From the NCBI RefSeq assembly GCF_030580955.1, contig NZ_JAUQON010000014.1, forward strand, positions 1-64,000: 64,000 bases of DNA. Reading direction: 5' to 3'. This stretch comes from Hymenobacter convexus. Lineage in GTDB: Bacteria; Bacteroidota; Bacteroidia; Cytophagales; Hymenobacteraceae. This document shows positions 42,435-51,386 of this stretch, piece by piece. Below the pieces are notes generated by a model. It saw only the letters and a program-made list of their open reading frames with translations. It was not told the DNA's origin and searched no databases. Position 1 is the first letter of the stretch. Every line of letters starts with the position of its first letter. A program made the translations under genes and the position numbers.

Positions 42435-45400
42435 ATGCTGCAATCATACCGAGACAAGCTGGCCCGACACCTGGGCGGGCTTTTGCTGTTCCTGCTGCTG
42501 GTGGGGCCGCTGCTGGCCCAGGCCCAGGACCGGCGCTACACCCTGCAAGGCCGGGTGACCGACGCGGCCGGGCAGGGCTTGCCCGGCGCCACGGTGCTGC
42601 TGAACGGCACCACGATGGGCGCCTCCACGGGCGTGGACGGCGGCTATTCTCTCACGGCTACGGTGGCGCCGGGTAGCTACACACTCACCATTTCGCTGGT
42701 GGGCTACAAGTCGGAAGCGCGCCCGCTGACGCTCGGCCCCGACGAAACCGTGACCACCAATGCGACCCTGGCCGAGGCCCAGCAAAAGCTGGACGAAGTC
42801 GTCGTAATCGGCTCGACGGTGACCGTGAACCGGCGCGAGCTGGGCAACGCCATCAGCACCATTCAGGGCTCGGAGCTGACGCAGAGCGGCTCGGGCGGGG
42901 CCCTGAACTCGCTGCAGGGCAAGGTGCCCGGTGCCCAGATTACCCAGAACTCGGGCGACCCTGCGGGCTCCATTTCGGTGCGCCTGCGCGGCATCCACAC
43001 GCTGGCGGGCTCATCCGACCCGCTGTATGTCATTGACGGCGTGATTGTGAGCAACGCCAGCACCAACGTGTCGCAACTGGCGCTGAGCAACGACATCGGG
43101 GTGGCCAACGCGGGCCAAAACCGTCTGGCTGACCTTAATCCGAATGACATTGCCAGCCTCAACGTCATCAACGGCGCGGCGGCGGCGGCCATCTACGGCT
43201 CGCGCGCGGCCAACGGCGTGGTGCTCATCACCACCAAGCGCGGGGCGGCGGGCGCGGCGCGCGTGAGCGTGAGCACCAGCGTGACGATGAACGAATTGCG
43301 CAAATCGGTACCCGTGAACACCTACGGCAAGCAGTTCGGCTTTGCGGGGCTGCGCCTCTACACCATCGGCGGAATTTCGCCGGCCCAGATTGCGGCCAAC
43401 CCGGGCACCACGACCACCAGCATCACCCGCGCCGGTGTGGCTACGCCGCTGGCCACCAACCTGGTGGATGTACCGCGCTATAACTACTTCGACCAGATTT
43501 TCCAGAAGGGTTACGGCACCGACAACAGCGTATCTGTTTCCGGCGGCTCGGAGCGCACGCAGTACTACATTTCGGCGGGCTACCTCAAAAACCAGGGCAT
43601 CATCAAGGGCACCGATTTCACGCGCTACAACCTGCGGGCCCGCGTGGACCAGCGCCTGACGGACTGGTTCAAGGTGTCGGCGGGTGTGAGCTATATCAAC
43701 AGCTTTTCGAACGAGAAGGCCAACGGCAACGTGTTCTACAGCCCGATTAACTCGGTGAACATCACCAACAACATCTACGACATCACCCAGCGCGACGCCA
43801 GCGGCAACCTGCTGGCCGTGGAGCCCACCCGCGTGAACCCGCTCTCGACCATCGAGGACATGAAGTTTACGCAGGGCGTGAACCGCACCATCAGCGACGT
43901 GCAGCTGAACCTGACGCCGTTCAAAGGCTTTTCGCTGGACTACGTGTTTGGTGTTGATGCCTTTGCGCAGGTGGGCCAGGGCTACATCCGGCCCTACCCC
44001 TACCAGGCCACGGCCGGCCTGCCGGCGGCCCGTTACCCGCTGGGCTTCGCTTCGAACGCCAACAACGTGGCCCTGCAGCTGAACTCCGACCTGAACGCAG
44101 CCTACGAGTTGTCCTTCACCGAAGACCTGAAGCTAAACCTGCGCGCCGGCTACAACTACCAGTACAGCCAGCAGGAGCTCACGGCCACCCAGGGCCAGAA
44201 CCTGGCGCCCTTCATCACCACCGTGAGCGGGGCCAGCAGCACCACCGTAGTGTCGAGCTACAACCTCGACAAGTTCTCGCTGAGCGGCTACTATGGGCAG
44301 GCCACCATCGGCTTCCGCAACCTGGCTTTCCTGACGGGGGCGCTGCGCCGCGACCAGGCCACGAAGTTCTCGCCCTCGCAAACCAACCAGCTCTACCCCA
44401 AAATCAGCGGCTCGCTGGTGGTGTCGGACCTGGGCTTCTGGCGCGATGCGGCCTACGCCAACACCTTCAACAGCCTGAAGCTGCGGGCCAGCTACGGCGA
44501 GGCCGGCAACCTAGTGATTCTGCCCACCTACGGCCGCTTCTACCAGTTCAACCCGGTGGGCTTCCTGGGCAAAAACACCCTCACGCCCGGCACCCAGCTG
44601 GCCAACCCCGACGTGAAGCCCGAACGCAACTCGGAGCTGGAATTTGGGGCCGACCTGGGCTTTCTGAAAGACCGCATCGGGCTGGGCATCACGGTGTATA
44701 ACCAGCAAATCACCGACCTGCTGCTCCAGCGCAACCTGGCGGCCTCCACGGGCGGCTCGTCCATTTTCAACAACGTGGGCCGCATGGAAAACCGCGGCGT
44801 GGAGCTGCAGCTGACGCTGGTGCCCGTGAAAACCGAAAACTTCACCTGGGACGTGACGGCGCTCTATAACCGCAACCGCAACAAAGTGCTGGAGCTGCCC
44901 GGCTCGAACGGCAGCACCCAGACTATTTCCGTCGATAACGCGGCCGGCGCGCCGGTGTACTTGCTGGCCGGACAGCCGGCCGGCGTATTCTACGGCTCGG
45001 GCTACGCGCGTAATGCCGATGGCTCGCTGCTGCTCACGCCGCAGGGCTTCCCGCAAGACGAGCGCGCCACCGGACAGGCCGTGGGCGCCACCACCTTCAC
45101 CCCCGCCCGCGAGGCCAACGGCCAGCCCAGCTACGCCGCCGGCTCGGCCATAGCCAACCTGATTATTGGCGACCCAAACCCGAAATGGACGGGCTCGCTG
45201 AGCACCAACCTCACCTACAAGAAGCTGAGCCTGCACCTGCTGGCCGACGCCGTGCAGGGCAACAGCGTGTTCAACGCCGACAAGCGCACCCGCCAGGGCG
45301 TAGGCCTTGGCGATTTGGCCGAGCAGGAACTGCGCGGCACGCTGCCGCGCGGCTACATCTTCGCCATCTACAACACCCAGGAATTCCGGGTCGACGACGG

Positions 45401-45635
45401 CTCCTTCGTGAAGCTGCGCGAGGCGGCACTGAGCTACACGCTGCCCACGCTCAGCAAGTACATCAGCAACCTGACTGTGTCGCTGGTGGGCCGCAACCTG
45501 ATTTCGTGGGACAACTACAACGGCTTCGACCCCGAAACCAGCGCCGGCGGCTCCAACGACCTGCTGCGCGCCATCGACTTCGGCAACGTGCCCATTCCAC
45601 GCACCTACCAGCTCAAGCTGTCGGCGTCGTTTTAA
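42435..45635 (+). CDS. SusC/RagA-family TonB-linked outer-membrane protein (second locus)
   Basis: 1066 residues. Signal peptide LLLFLLLVGPLLAQAQ; CarboxypepD_reg-like domain (LQGRVTDAAGQGLPGATVLLNG ...); LDEVVVIGSTVTVNRRELG; plug region ALNSLQGKVPGAQITQNSGD, PLYVIDGVIVSNAS and LNVINGAAAAAIYGSRAANG; beta barrel ending LKLSASF. The open frame extends far upstream to 42045 through the NagB gene and a repeat; the ATG at 42435 with a proper signal peptide is the real start. It pairs with the SusD-like gene downstream, separated by 181 bases that hold a repeat. Confidence 0.96.
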   Translation: MLQSYRDKLARHLGGLLLFLLLVGPLLAQAQDRRYTLQGRVTDAAGQGLPGATVLLNGTTMGASTGVDGGYSLTATVAPGSYTLTISLVGYKSEARPLTLGPDETVTTNATLAEAQQKLDEVVVIGSTVTVNRRELGNAISTIQGSELTQSGSGGALNSLQGKVPGAQITQNSGDPAGSISVRLRGIHTLAGSSDPLYVIDGVIVSNASTNVSQLALSNDIGVANAGQNRLADLNPNDIASLNVINGAAAAAIYGSRAANGVVLITTKRGAAGAARVSVSTSVTMNELRKSVPVNTYGKQFGFAGLRLYTIGGISPAQIAANPGTTTTSITRAGVATPLATNLVDVPRYNYFDQIFQKGYGTDNSVSVSGGSERTQYYISAGYLKNQGIIKGTDFTRYNLRARVDQRLTDWFKVSAGVSYINSFSNEKANGNVFYSPINSVNITNNIYDITQRDASGNLLAVEPTRVNPLSTIEDMKFTQGVNRTISDVQLNLTPFKGFSLDYVFGVDAFAQVGQGYIRPYPYQATAGLPAARYPLGFASNANNVALQLNSDLNAAYELSFTEDLKLNLRAGYNYQYSQQELTATQGQNLAPFITTVSGASSTTVVSSYNLDKFSLSGYYGQATIGFRNLAFLTGALRRDQATKFSPSQTNQLYPKISGSLVVSDLGFWRDAAYANTFNSLKLRASYGEAGNLVILPTYGRFYQFNPVGFLGKNTLTPGTQLANPDVKPERNSELEFGADLGFLKDRIGLGITVYNQQITDLLLQRNLAASTGGSSIFNNVGRMENRGVELQLTLVPVKTENFTWDVTALYNRNRNKVLELPGSNGSTQTISVDNAAGAPVYLLAGQPAGVFYGSGYARNADGSLLLTPQGFPQDERATGQAVGATTFTPAREANGQPSYAAGSAIANLIIGDPNPKWTGSLSTNLTYKKLSLHLLADAVQGNSVFNADKRTRQGVGLGDLAEQELRGTLPRGYIFAIYNTQEFRVDDGSFVKLREAALSYTLPTLSKYISNLTVSLVGRNLISWDNYNGFDPETSAGGSNDLLRAIDFGNVPIPRTYQLKLSASF

Positions 45636-45667
45636 TTCAGTTGAGCACATGCAATCGGTTAAAAGAA

Positions 45668-45772
45668 CGTCATGCTGAGCGCAGTCGAAGCATCTCTACT
45701 GCGCAACGCAAATCATTTACTTCTGCGGTAGAGATGCTTCGACTACGGCTTGCGCCTCCGCGCAGCATGACG
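45668..45772. repeat. Intergenic inverted repeat between SusC and SusD genes (second locus)
   Basis: Arms CGTCATGCTGAGCGCAGTCG onward (from 45668) and an inverse ending at 45772; the right arm carries a small insertion (about 45745-45758) interrupting the pairing. Confidence 0.85.
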
Positions 45773-45816
45773 GCCTATTAGACAGGTGCTCCCTCCACTT
45801 CCCAGCCTTCATCCCA

Positions 45817-47133
45817 ATGAAAAACCATACTCTCCTCGCAGCCCTGCTAACCCTGTCGCTTGGCAGCTGCAACAAAGAATACCTCAACCCCAGCTCGGCC
45901 CTGCAGCCGCAGGTCGTGACCTCGTCCGACGGGCTGATTACGCTCTGCAACGGCCTGCAGTACCGCTACAGCGCGGGCGGCCTGCTGAGTGTTATTTACA
46001 ACTCGGTGGCGGCCGGCGGCCTCAGCACCCGCGAGTTGACCATTCTCAACGTGGGCAACATCGAAGAATATAACGTGAGCCTGGGCGGCGGCAGCGTCAC
46101 CAACGCCAACGGCGTGGTGCGCAACCTCTGGACGCAGGCCAACCTGGTGAAAGCCAACGCCGACCTGGTGCTGGCCAACGTGGGCAACGCCCCCGAGGCG
46201 GGCACCCGCAGCGGCATCGTGGCCTACGCCAGCATTTTCCGGGCGCTGTCGTTGGGCACGCTGGCGCAATACTTCGAGCAAGTGCCGCTGGCGGTGCAGG
46301 AAAACGCGCCCTTCGTGCCCCGCGCGCAGGCCTTGCAAAACGCCGTGGCCCAACTCGAAACGGCCGCCACGCAACTGTCCGCCACGCCCGTTTCGGCCGA
46401 TTTCAACGCCAAGATTGTGCCCGGCATCGACCTGCCCAACACCCTGCAGGCCCTGATTGCGCGCTACAGCCTGGAGGCCGGCGACTACGACAAGGCCATT
46501 GCCGCCGCCGGCCGCGTCGACCTCACCAAACGGTCCGTCTTCAACTACGACGACAACACCCGTAATCCCATTTTCGAGGTGGCCTTCGGCAACCGCAACG
46601 TGTTCGAGCCCTTCAACGCTACCTTGGGCCTGACCGGCGCGCTCACGCCCGAGGCCGGCGACCGGCGGCTGCCCTTCTACATTCGCACCAACCCCACGGC
46701 CACCCAGAACCTCGGCACGGGCTTCTACACGGCTAATAGCGCGCCCATTCCGGTGTACCTCCCGGGCGAAATGCTCCTGATTCGGGCCGAGGCCTACGCC
46801 CGCAAAGGCGACCTGCCCAACGCCGTTATCGAACTGAACCGGGTGCGGACCAGCACGGCCACCGCTACGTTTGCGGGCACGCTGCCCACCGCGCCTCCCG
46901 GCGCCGGGCTGGGGCCCTACGCCGGCCCGCTCACCGCCGCCGACATTCTCACCGACATTCTGCGCAACCGCGACATCGAGCTGGCCTTCCAGGGCTTCCG
47001 CCTGGCCGACAGCCGCCGCTTCGGCCGCCCCGCTGCCGGCACCACCGGCGCCGAGCGCAACCGCAACTTCTTCCCCTACCCCCGCACCGAGCGCGAAAAC
47101 AACTCGCAAACGCCGACGGACCCGGTGCTGTAG
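45817..47133 (+). CDS. SusD/RagB-family lipoprotein (second locus)
   Basis: 438 residues, shorter than most SusD proteins. Lipoprotein signal MKNHTLLAALLTLSLGSCNKEYLNPSS. TPR-like middle (VVRNLWTQANLVKANADLVL, YASIFRALSLGTLAQYFEQV, LQALIARYSLEAGDYDKAIA) and the C-terminal helical run YLPGEMLLIRAEAYARKGDLPNAVIELNRVR then ILRNRDIELAFQGFRLADSRRFGR, typical of the family. It is the lid of the preceding SusC-like channel. Ligand unknown; its neighbours downstream are amino-sugar genes. Confidence 0.94.
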   Translation: MKNHTLLAALLTLSLGSCNKEYLNPSSALQPQVVTSSDGLITLCNGLQYRYSAGGLLSVIYNSVAAGGLSTRELTILNVGNIEEYNVSLGGGSVTNANGVVRNLWTQANLVKANADLVLANVGNAPEAGTRSGIVAYASIFRALSLGTLAQYFEQVPLAVQENAPFVPRAQALQNAVAQLETAATQLSATPVSADFNAKIVPGIDLPNTLQALIARYSLEAGDYDKAIAAAGRVDLTKRSVFNYDDNTRNPIFEVAFGNRNVFEPFNATLGLTGALTPEAGDRRLPFYIRTNPTATQNLGTGFYTANSAPIPVYLPGEMLLIRAEAYARKGDLPNAVIELNRVRTSTATATFAGTLPTAPPGAGLGPYAGPLTAADILTDILRNRDIELAFQGFRLADSRRFGRPAAGTTGAERNRNFFPYPRTERENNSQTPTDPVL

Positions 47134-47146
47134 GATTTGATAGTCC

Positions 47147-47280
47147 GCCTGACGTGGGCGCCTCACCCCCGGCCCCTCTCCAAAAGGAGAGGGGAGCCAA
47201 ACGATTCATGACTTGTAGCATAACCGGTGCCCCCTCTCCTTTGGGAGAGGGGGTCAGGGGGTGAGGCGCCCGCGTCAGGC
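47147..47280. repeat. Intergenic inverted repeat, CCCCTCTCC family
   Basis: Arms GCCTGACG ... GCGCCTCACCCCC (from 47147) and GGGGGTGAGGCGCCCGCGTC (to 47280); inside, CCCCTCTCC/GGAGAGGGG form further hairpins. A family different from the GTCAT repeats. Between the SusD-like gene and anmK. Confidence 0.88.
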
Positions 47281-47327
47281 AGTCCCAAAATGGCGTTCTT
47301 GTGCCCTCAAAACTTCCTGATAAATCC

Positions 47328-48539
47328 ATGAATTCCTACCTCGCCCGCCTCTGCCAACTGGCCGCCCAGCCCAGCCGTCGCATCATCGGCCTCATGTCGG
47401 GCACCTCGCTCGATGGGCTGGATGTGGCGCTGTGCCGCCTCACCGGGCACGGCCCCGGCACGCGGCTGGAGCTGGAGCAATTCCGCACTGTGCCATATGA
47501 CGAGGACACGAAGGCCCGCATCCGCCAGGTGTTTGCCCGCGAGCAGGTGAGTTTGGAATACCTGACTTTGCTGAATCCGTGGCTGGGCCAGCTACACGCC
47601 CGCGCCGTGCTGGATTGCCTGCGCGAGTGGAGCATCAACTCAACTGAAGTGGACCTCATTGCCAGCCACGGCCAGACCATTTACCACGCCCCGCGCCACC
47701 AACACCAGCGCCCCGATTTTGCCCTGAATGCCACCCTGCAGCTCGGCGACGGCGACCACGTGGCCGTGGGCACGGGCATCATCACGCTCAGCGACTTCCG
47801 CCAGAAGCACATTGCGGCCGGTGGCGAAGGCGCGCCCCTGGCCGCCTACGGCGACTTCCTCCTGCTCAGCAGCCCCGAGGAGGAACGGCTGCTGCTCAAC
47901 CTCGGCGGCATTGCCAATTTCACCTACCTGCCCCGCACCGGCGGCGACGCCAGCACCGCCTTCAGCACCGACACTGGCCCCGGCAACACCCTGCTCGATG
48001 CCACCGTGCGCGCCCACCACCCAGAGCTGGCCTACGACGAGGACGGCCGCCTGGCCCTGGCCGGCCGCGTGCATGAGGGCTTGGTGGCGGCATTGCTCGA
48101 CCATCCATTCTTCGCCGCGCCCCTGCCCAAAACCACCGGCCCCGAGTTATTCAGCGCCGCTTACTTAGCCGAAGCCCAACACCGCACCAACACCGAAACG
48201 CTGACGCTGCAAGACGCCCTGGCCACCTTGGCCGAATTGAGCGCGCTGGGCGTGGCGCGGGCCGTGCAGGCAGCCTTTGCCCAGCGGCCCGCGCCCACGG
48301 CGGTGTACGCCAGTGGCGGCGGTGCCCACAACCCGGCGCTGATGGCCGCTTTGCAACGGCATTTGCCGGCGGCGCGCTTTGCCAGCACCGATGTGCTGGG
48401 TGTGTCGGGCGATGCGAAGGAAGCCATATTGTTTGCGGTGCTGGCCAATGAGGCGGTGGCGGGGCAACCGGTTTCTATTGGCACAGGGCGGCAGCGGGTG
48501 CCGGCCGTGGGCATGGGCAAGGTGTCGTTTCCGGGTTGA
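47328..48539 (+). CDS. anmK: Anhydro-N-acetylmuramic acid kinase
   Basis: 403 residues. Phosphorylates and hydrates 1,6-anhydro-MurNAc, from peptidoglycan turnover, to MurNAc-6-phosphate in the cytoplasm. Signature RRIIGLMSGTSLDGLDVALC at residues 18-37, DLIASHGQTIYHAP, LNLGGIANFTYLP, DTGPGN and YASGGGAHNPALM are those of the AnmK family in the ASKHA superfamily. The start is the ATG at 47328 (MNSYLARL). MurQ, which would act next, is not in the window. Its presence downstream of a SusC/SusD pair is the main evidence for a peptidoglycan-sugar locus. Confidence 0.95.
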   Translation: MNSYLARLCQLAAQPSRRIIGLMSGTSLDGLDVALCRLTGHGPGTRLELEQFRTVPYDEDTKARIRQVFAREQVSLEYLTLLNPWLGQLHARAVLDCLREWSINSTEVDLIASHGQTIYHAPRHQHQRPDFALNATLQLGDGDHVAVGTGIITLSDFRQKHIAAGGEGAPLAAYGDFLLLSSPEEERLLLNLGGIANFTYLPRTGGDASTAFSTDTGPGNTLLDATVRAHHPELAYDEDGRLALAGRVHEGLVAALLDHPFFAAPLPKTTGPELFSAAYLAEAQHRTNTETLTLQDALATLAELSALGVARAVQAAFAQRPAPTAVYASGGGAHNPALMAALQRHLPAARFASTDVLGVSGDAKEAILFAVLANEAVAGQPVSIGTGRQRVPAVGMGKVSFPG

Positions 48540-48557
48540 AATTGCCCGCACGAATGA

Positions 48558-48667
48558 AGAACGTCATGCTGAGCGCAGCTGAAGCATCTTGCGTGCCGAA
48601 GTAATCCAATCGATTGATTTGCATTGCGCACGCGAGATGCCTCGGCTGCGCTCGGCATGACGTTCTT
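48558..48667. repeat. Intergenic inverted repeat, GTCATGCTGAGC family
   Basis: 39-nt arms AAGAACGTCATGCTGAGCGC onward (48558-48596) and inverse (48629-48667) with a few mismatches. Between anmK and the acyltransferase gene. Confidence 0.9.
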
Positions 48668-48693
48668 TTGCTATTCAAATATCTCTCCCACCC

Positions 48694-49875
48694 ATGCAAA
48701 CGACTACCCAAGCCGCCGTCGAAACCACCGGTACGCTGCCGCTGGCGGAGGCCTCGCAACCCGGCCGCCTCATCAGCCTTGACGTGTTTCGGGGCCTCAC
48801 CGTGATGGCCATGATACTGGTGAACAACCCCGGCGACTGGGGCCACATCTACCCGCCGCTGGAGCACGCCGAATGGAACGGCTGTACGCCCACGGACCTG
48901 ATTTTTCCGTTTTTTCTGTTCATCGTGGGCGTGAGCCTGGTGTATGCGCTCGATGGCATCAAGCAGCACGGTGGACCGCAGGGCGCGGTGCTGGGTCGGG
49001 TGCTACGCCGGGCGGGCGTGCTGTTTGGGCTGGGGCTGCTGCTGTCGCTTTATCCGAAGTTTGACTTCTCGGTGGTCCGCATCATGGGCGTGTTGCAGCG
49101 CATTGCGCTGGTGTTTCTGGGGTGCAGCTTCATCTTTCTGAAAACCAACTGGCGCACCCAGGTGTGGCTGATTGTCGGCTTCCTCATCGGCTACGCGGTG
49201 CTGATGCAGTTGGTACCGGTGCCCGGCTTCGGCCCCGCCAACCTGGAGCCCGCCACCAACCTCGGCGCCTGGCTCGACCGCACCGTCTTCACCGAAGCTC
49301 ACCTCTGGAAACAAAGCAAAACCTGGGACCCCGAAGGCCTGCTCGGTACCCTGCCGGCCCTCGGCACCGGCCTGCTGGGCTGCCTCACGGCCCAGTGGCT
49401 GCGCCGCAAAGACCAGGAGCCTGCCGCCAAAGTGGCCTGGCTGTTTGTGGCGGCGGGCGGGCTCATCATCTTCGGGCTATGCTGGGCGCCGTGGTTTCCC
49501 ATCAACAAAGCGCTATGGAGCAGTCCCTATGTGCTCTACTGCGGCGGGCTGGCCATGGCTGGCCTGGCCGCGCTCTACTGGCTGTGCGACGTGCAGGGCT
49601 ACCGCGCCTGGACGCGGCCGGCGCTGGTCTACGGCGTCAACGCCATTCTGGTGTTCTGCCTGTCGGCGTTGCTTTCGCGCACGTTCGGGCTGTTCAAGCT
49701 GGCGCTGCCCGGCGGCAAAACCGGGGGGCTGAAGGAGTGGCTCTACGAGTGGAGCATCGCGCCCTTTTTCCAGGACCCACGCAATGCCTCGCTGGTGGGC
49801 GCGGTCACGCTCATCGTCATCTGGTATTTCATACTGAACTGGATGTATAAGAAGGGCGTGGTGCTGAAGGTGTGA
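48694..49875 (+). CDS. NagX-like membrane acyltransferase (DUF5009/HGSNAT-like)
   Basis: 393 residues, about ten membrane helices. The N-terminal LISLDVFRGLTVMAMILVNN and EWNGCTPTDLIFPFFLFIVGVSL segments are diagnostic of the family that includes human heparan-alpha-glucosaminide N-acetyltransferase and bacterial NagX. The catalytic-type His in HAEW is present. NagX genes cluster with GlcNAc use in several Proteobacteria, which fits AnmK, NagB and NagZ here. Whether it transports, acetylates or both is unknown. The ATG at 48694 follows a repeat directly. Confidence 0.88.
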   Translation: MQTTTQAAVETTGTLPLAEASQPGRLISLDVFRGLTVMAMILVNNPGDWGHIYPPLEHAEWNGCTPTDLIFPFFLFIVGVSLVYALDGIKQHGGPQGAVLGRVLRRAGVLFGLGLLLSLYPKFDFSVVRIMGVLQRIALVFLGCSFIFLKTNWRTQVWLIVGFLIGYAVLMQLVPVPGFGPANLEPATNLGAWLDRTVFTEAHLWKQSKTWDPEGLLGTLPALGTGLLGCLTAQWLRRKDQEPAAKVAWLFVAAGGLIIFGLCWAPWFPINKALWSSPYVLYCGGLAMAGLAALYWLCDVQGYRAWTRPALVYGVNAILVFCLSALLSRTFGLFKLALPGGKTGGLKEWLYEWSIAPFFQDPRNASLVGAVTLIVIWYFILNWMYKKGVVLKV

Positions 49876-49887
49876 TTTCGTTTTCGT

Positions 49888-49978
49888 CCTGTCATCCTGA
49901 GCGCAGCGAAGGACCTTATCACGTTGAGACAAATTGTTCTGGCGTGATAAGGTCCTTCGCTGCGCTTAGGATGACAGG
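49888..49978. repeat. Intergenic inverted repeat, GTCATCCTGAGC family
   Basis: 36-nt arms CCTGTCATCCTGAGCGCAGC onward (49888-49923) and inverse (49943-49978) with one mismatch. Between the acyltransferase and proC. Confidence 0.93.
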
Positions 49979-50017
49979 TGGTGACGTTCTTTACGGCTTG
50001 GAAATCCATCCATACCT

Positions 50018-50818
50018 ATGAAAATTCTCATAATCGGCGGCGGCAACATGGGCCTCACCTACGCCCGCAGTTTCGTGCGCGCCCACATCACCTCGCGGCT
50101 CGACCTGCGCCTGCTGGCCCGCTCGCCGGAGCGGGTGCCGGCGCTGGCCGCGCACGAAATCGGCACCGTGTGGGGCGCGCCGGCCGAGTGCGTGCCGGGC
50201 GCCAGCATCATCATTCTGGCTGTGAAGCCCCAGGACTCCAAAGCATTGTTTGAAGTGCTGCGCGACTACGTGCAGCCGCAGCAGGTCATCCTCAGCATTA
50301 TGGCCGGCGTGCGCATTTCGACCATCCGGGAGGAGTTGGGTACGCCCAAGGTCATCCGGGCTATGCCCAACTTGCCGGCCCAGATTGGCATGGGCATGAC
50401 GGCCTTCACCAGCACCGACGAGGTAACCCGGGCCGAACTGGTGCAGGTGCAAAACCTGCTCAGCACCACCGGTAAAACGGTGTACGTGGAAGAAGAAAGT
50501 GCCATCGATGCCAGCACGGCCATCTCGGGCAGCGGCCCGGCCTACGTGTACTACTGCATGGGCGCCCTCATGGACGCGGCCACCCAAATGGGCTTCGCCC
50601 CCGCCGAAGCCGAGCTACTGGTGAGCCAGACCTTCCGCGGCGCTGTGGAACTCTACTCCCAATCGGGCCTGAGCTGCGAGGACTGGATTGCCAAAGTGGC
50701 CTCCAAAGGCGGCACCACCGAGGCCGCCCTAAAAGCTTTTGGCGCCGGTGCAGTGCGCGAGGGCCTCATGGCCGGGGCCGGCGCCGCGCGCGACCGGGCC
50801 GAGGAACTGGGAAAATAG
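50018..50818 (+). CDS. proC: Pyrroline-5-carboxylate reductase
   Basis: Last step of proline synthesis: reduces pyrroline-5-carboxylate with NAD(P)H. 266 residues. N-terminal Rossmann motif MKILIIGGGNMGLTYARSF, IIILAVKPQD, VIRAMPNLPAQIGMGMTA, and the catalytic segment DASTAISGSGPAYVYYCMGALMDAA are family signatures; the C-terminal helical part (VASKGGTTEAALKAF) is also typical. Start is the ATG at 50018. Unrelated in pathway to its neighbours; it may be transcribed alone. Confidence 0.96.
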   Translation: MKILIIGGGNMGLTYARSFVRAHITSRLDLRLLARSPERVPALAAHEIGTVWGAPAECVPGASIIILAVKPQDSKALFEVLRDYVQPQQVILSIMAGVRISTIREELGTPKVIRAMPNLPAQIGMGMTAFTSTDEVTRAELVQVQNLLSTTGKTVYVEEESAIDASTAISGSGPAYVYYCMGALMDAATQMGFAPAEAELLVSQTFRGAVELYSQSGLSCEDWIAKVASKGGTTEAALKAFGAGAVREGLMAGAGAARDRAEELGK

Positions 50819-50851
50819 TTTGTACTCTATTATTGCTCCCGTTATTTGGGC

Positions 50852-51355
50852 ATGACACTTCGTTTTCTTCCCCTCGCCGCCGCCTTACTTGCTGTGGGCG
50901 CACCTGCCAAAGCCCAATCCAATGCCCCTGCTACGGCTACTGCCGACAAAGCACGCCTCAATGCTCTCACTCCCGGCCAGCGCCAAGCTGCTTCCGAATT
51001 ACTGGGCTCAATCTATACTGCTGAGTCTTTCATGAAAATCATCGACCAAATGCTGGCCGCTCAACTCCAGCAACGGCCGGAGCTGAAAGCCTATGAGCCC
51101 GAGATGCGAGCTTTTTTCTCAAAGTACATGAGCTTCGAAACGATTCGCCCCGACTTGGCCGAAGCTTATGCGCAGAAGTTCTCAGAATCAGAATTGCGTG
51201 AGGTTACGAAATTCTACCAATCTGCGACGGGCCGAAAGTTTGCTTCGATGATGCCGCAAATGATGCAGGCGGGGATGGAAATAGGCCAGCGCCGCGTCAC
51301 GGAACACATCCCGGAACTACAGGAAGCCATCCAAAAAAAGATGGAAGCCAAATAG
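50852..51355 (+). CDS. DUF2059-domain exported protein
   Basis: 167 residues. Signal peptide MTLRFLPLAAALLAVGAPAKAQ; then the DUF2059 region with FSESELREVTKFYQSATGRK and FASMMPQMMQAGMEIGQRR, followed by a helical end. Function of the family is not known. The ATG at 50852 is chosen; an in-frame TTG six bases earlier is also open. It is 33 bases after proC, so co-transcription is possible, and is convergent with the acyl-CoA ligase gene. Confidence 0.85.
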   Translation: MTLRFLPLAAALLAVGAPAKAQSNAPATATADKARLNALTPGQRQAASELLGSIYTAESFMKIIDQMLAAQLQQRPELKAYEPEMRAFFSKYMSFETIRPDLAEAYAQKFSESELREVTKFYQSATGRKFASMMPQMMQAGMEIGQRRVTEHIPELQEAIQKKMEAK

Positions 51356-51386
51356 CAGTCAGGCGCTCTGCGATTTACTTTCAGAA

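Noticed and set aside
21580..49978. Regularly recurring repeats considered as a CRISPR array
   Set aside because: They are kilobases apart, palindromic over their full length and lack uniform spacers or cas genes.
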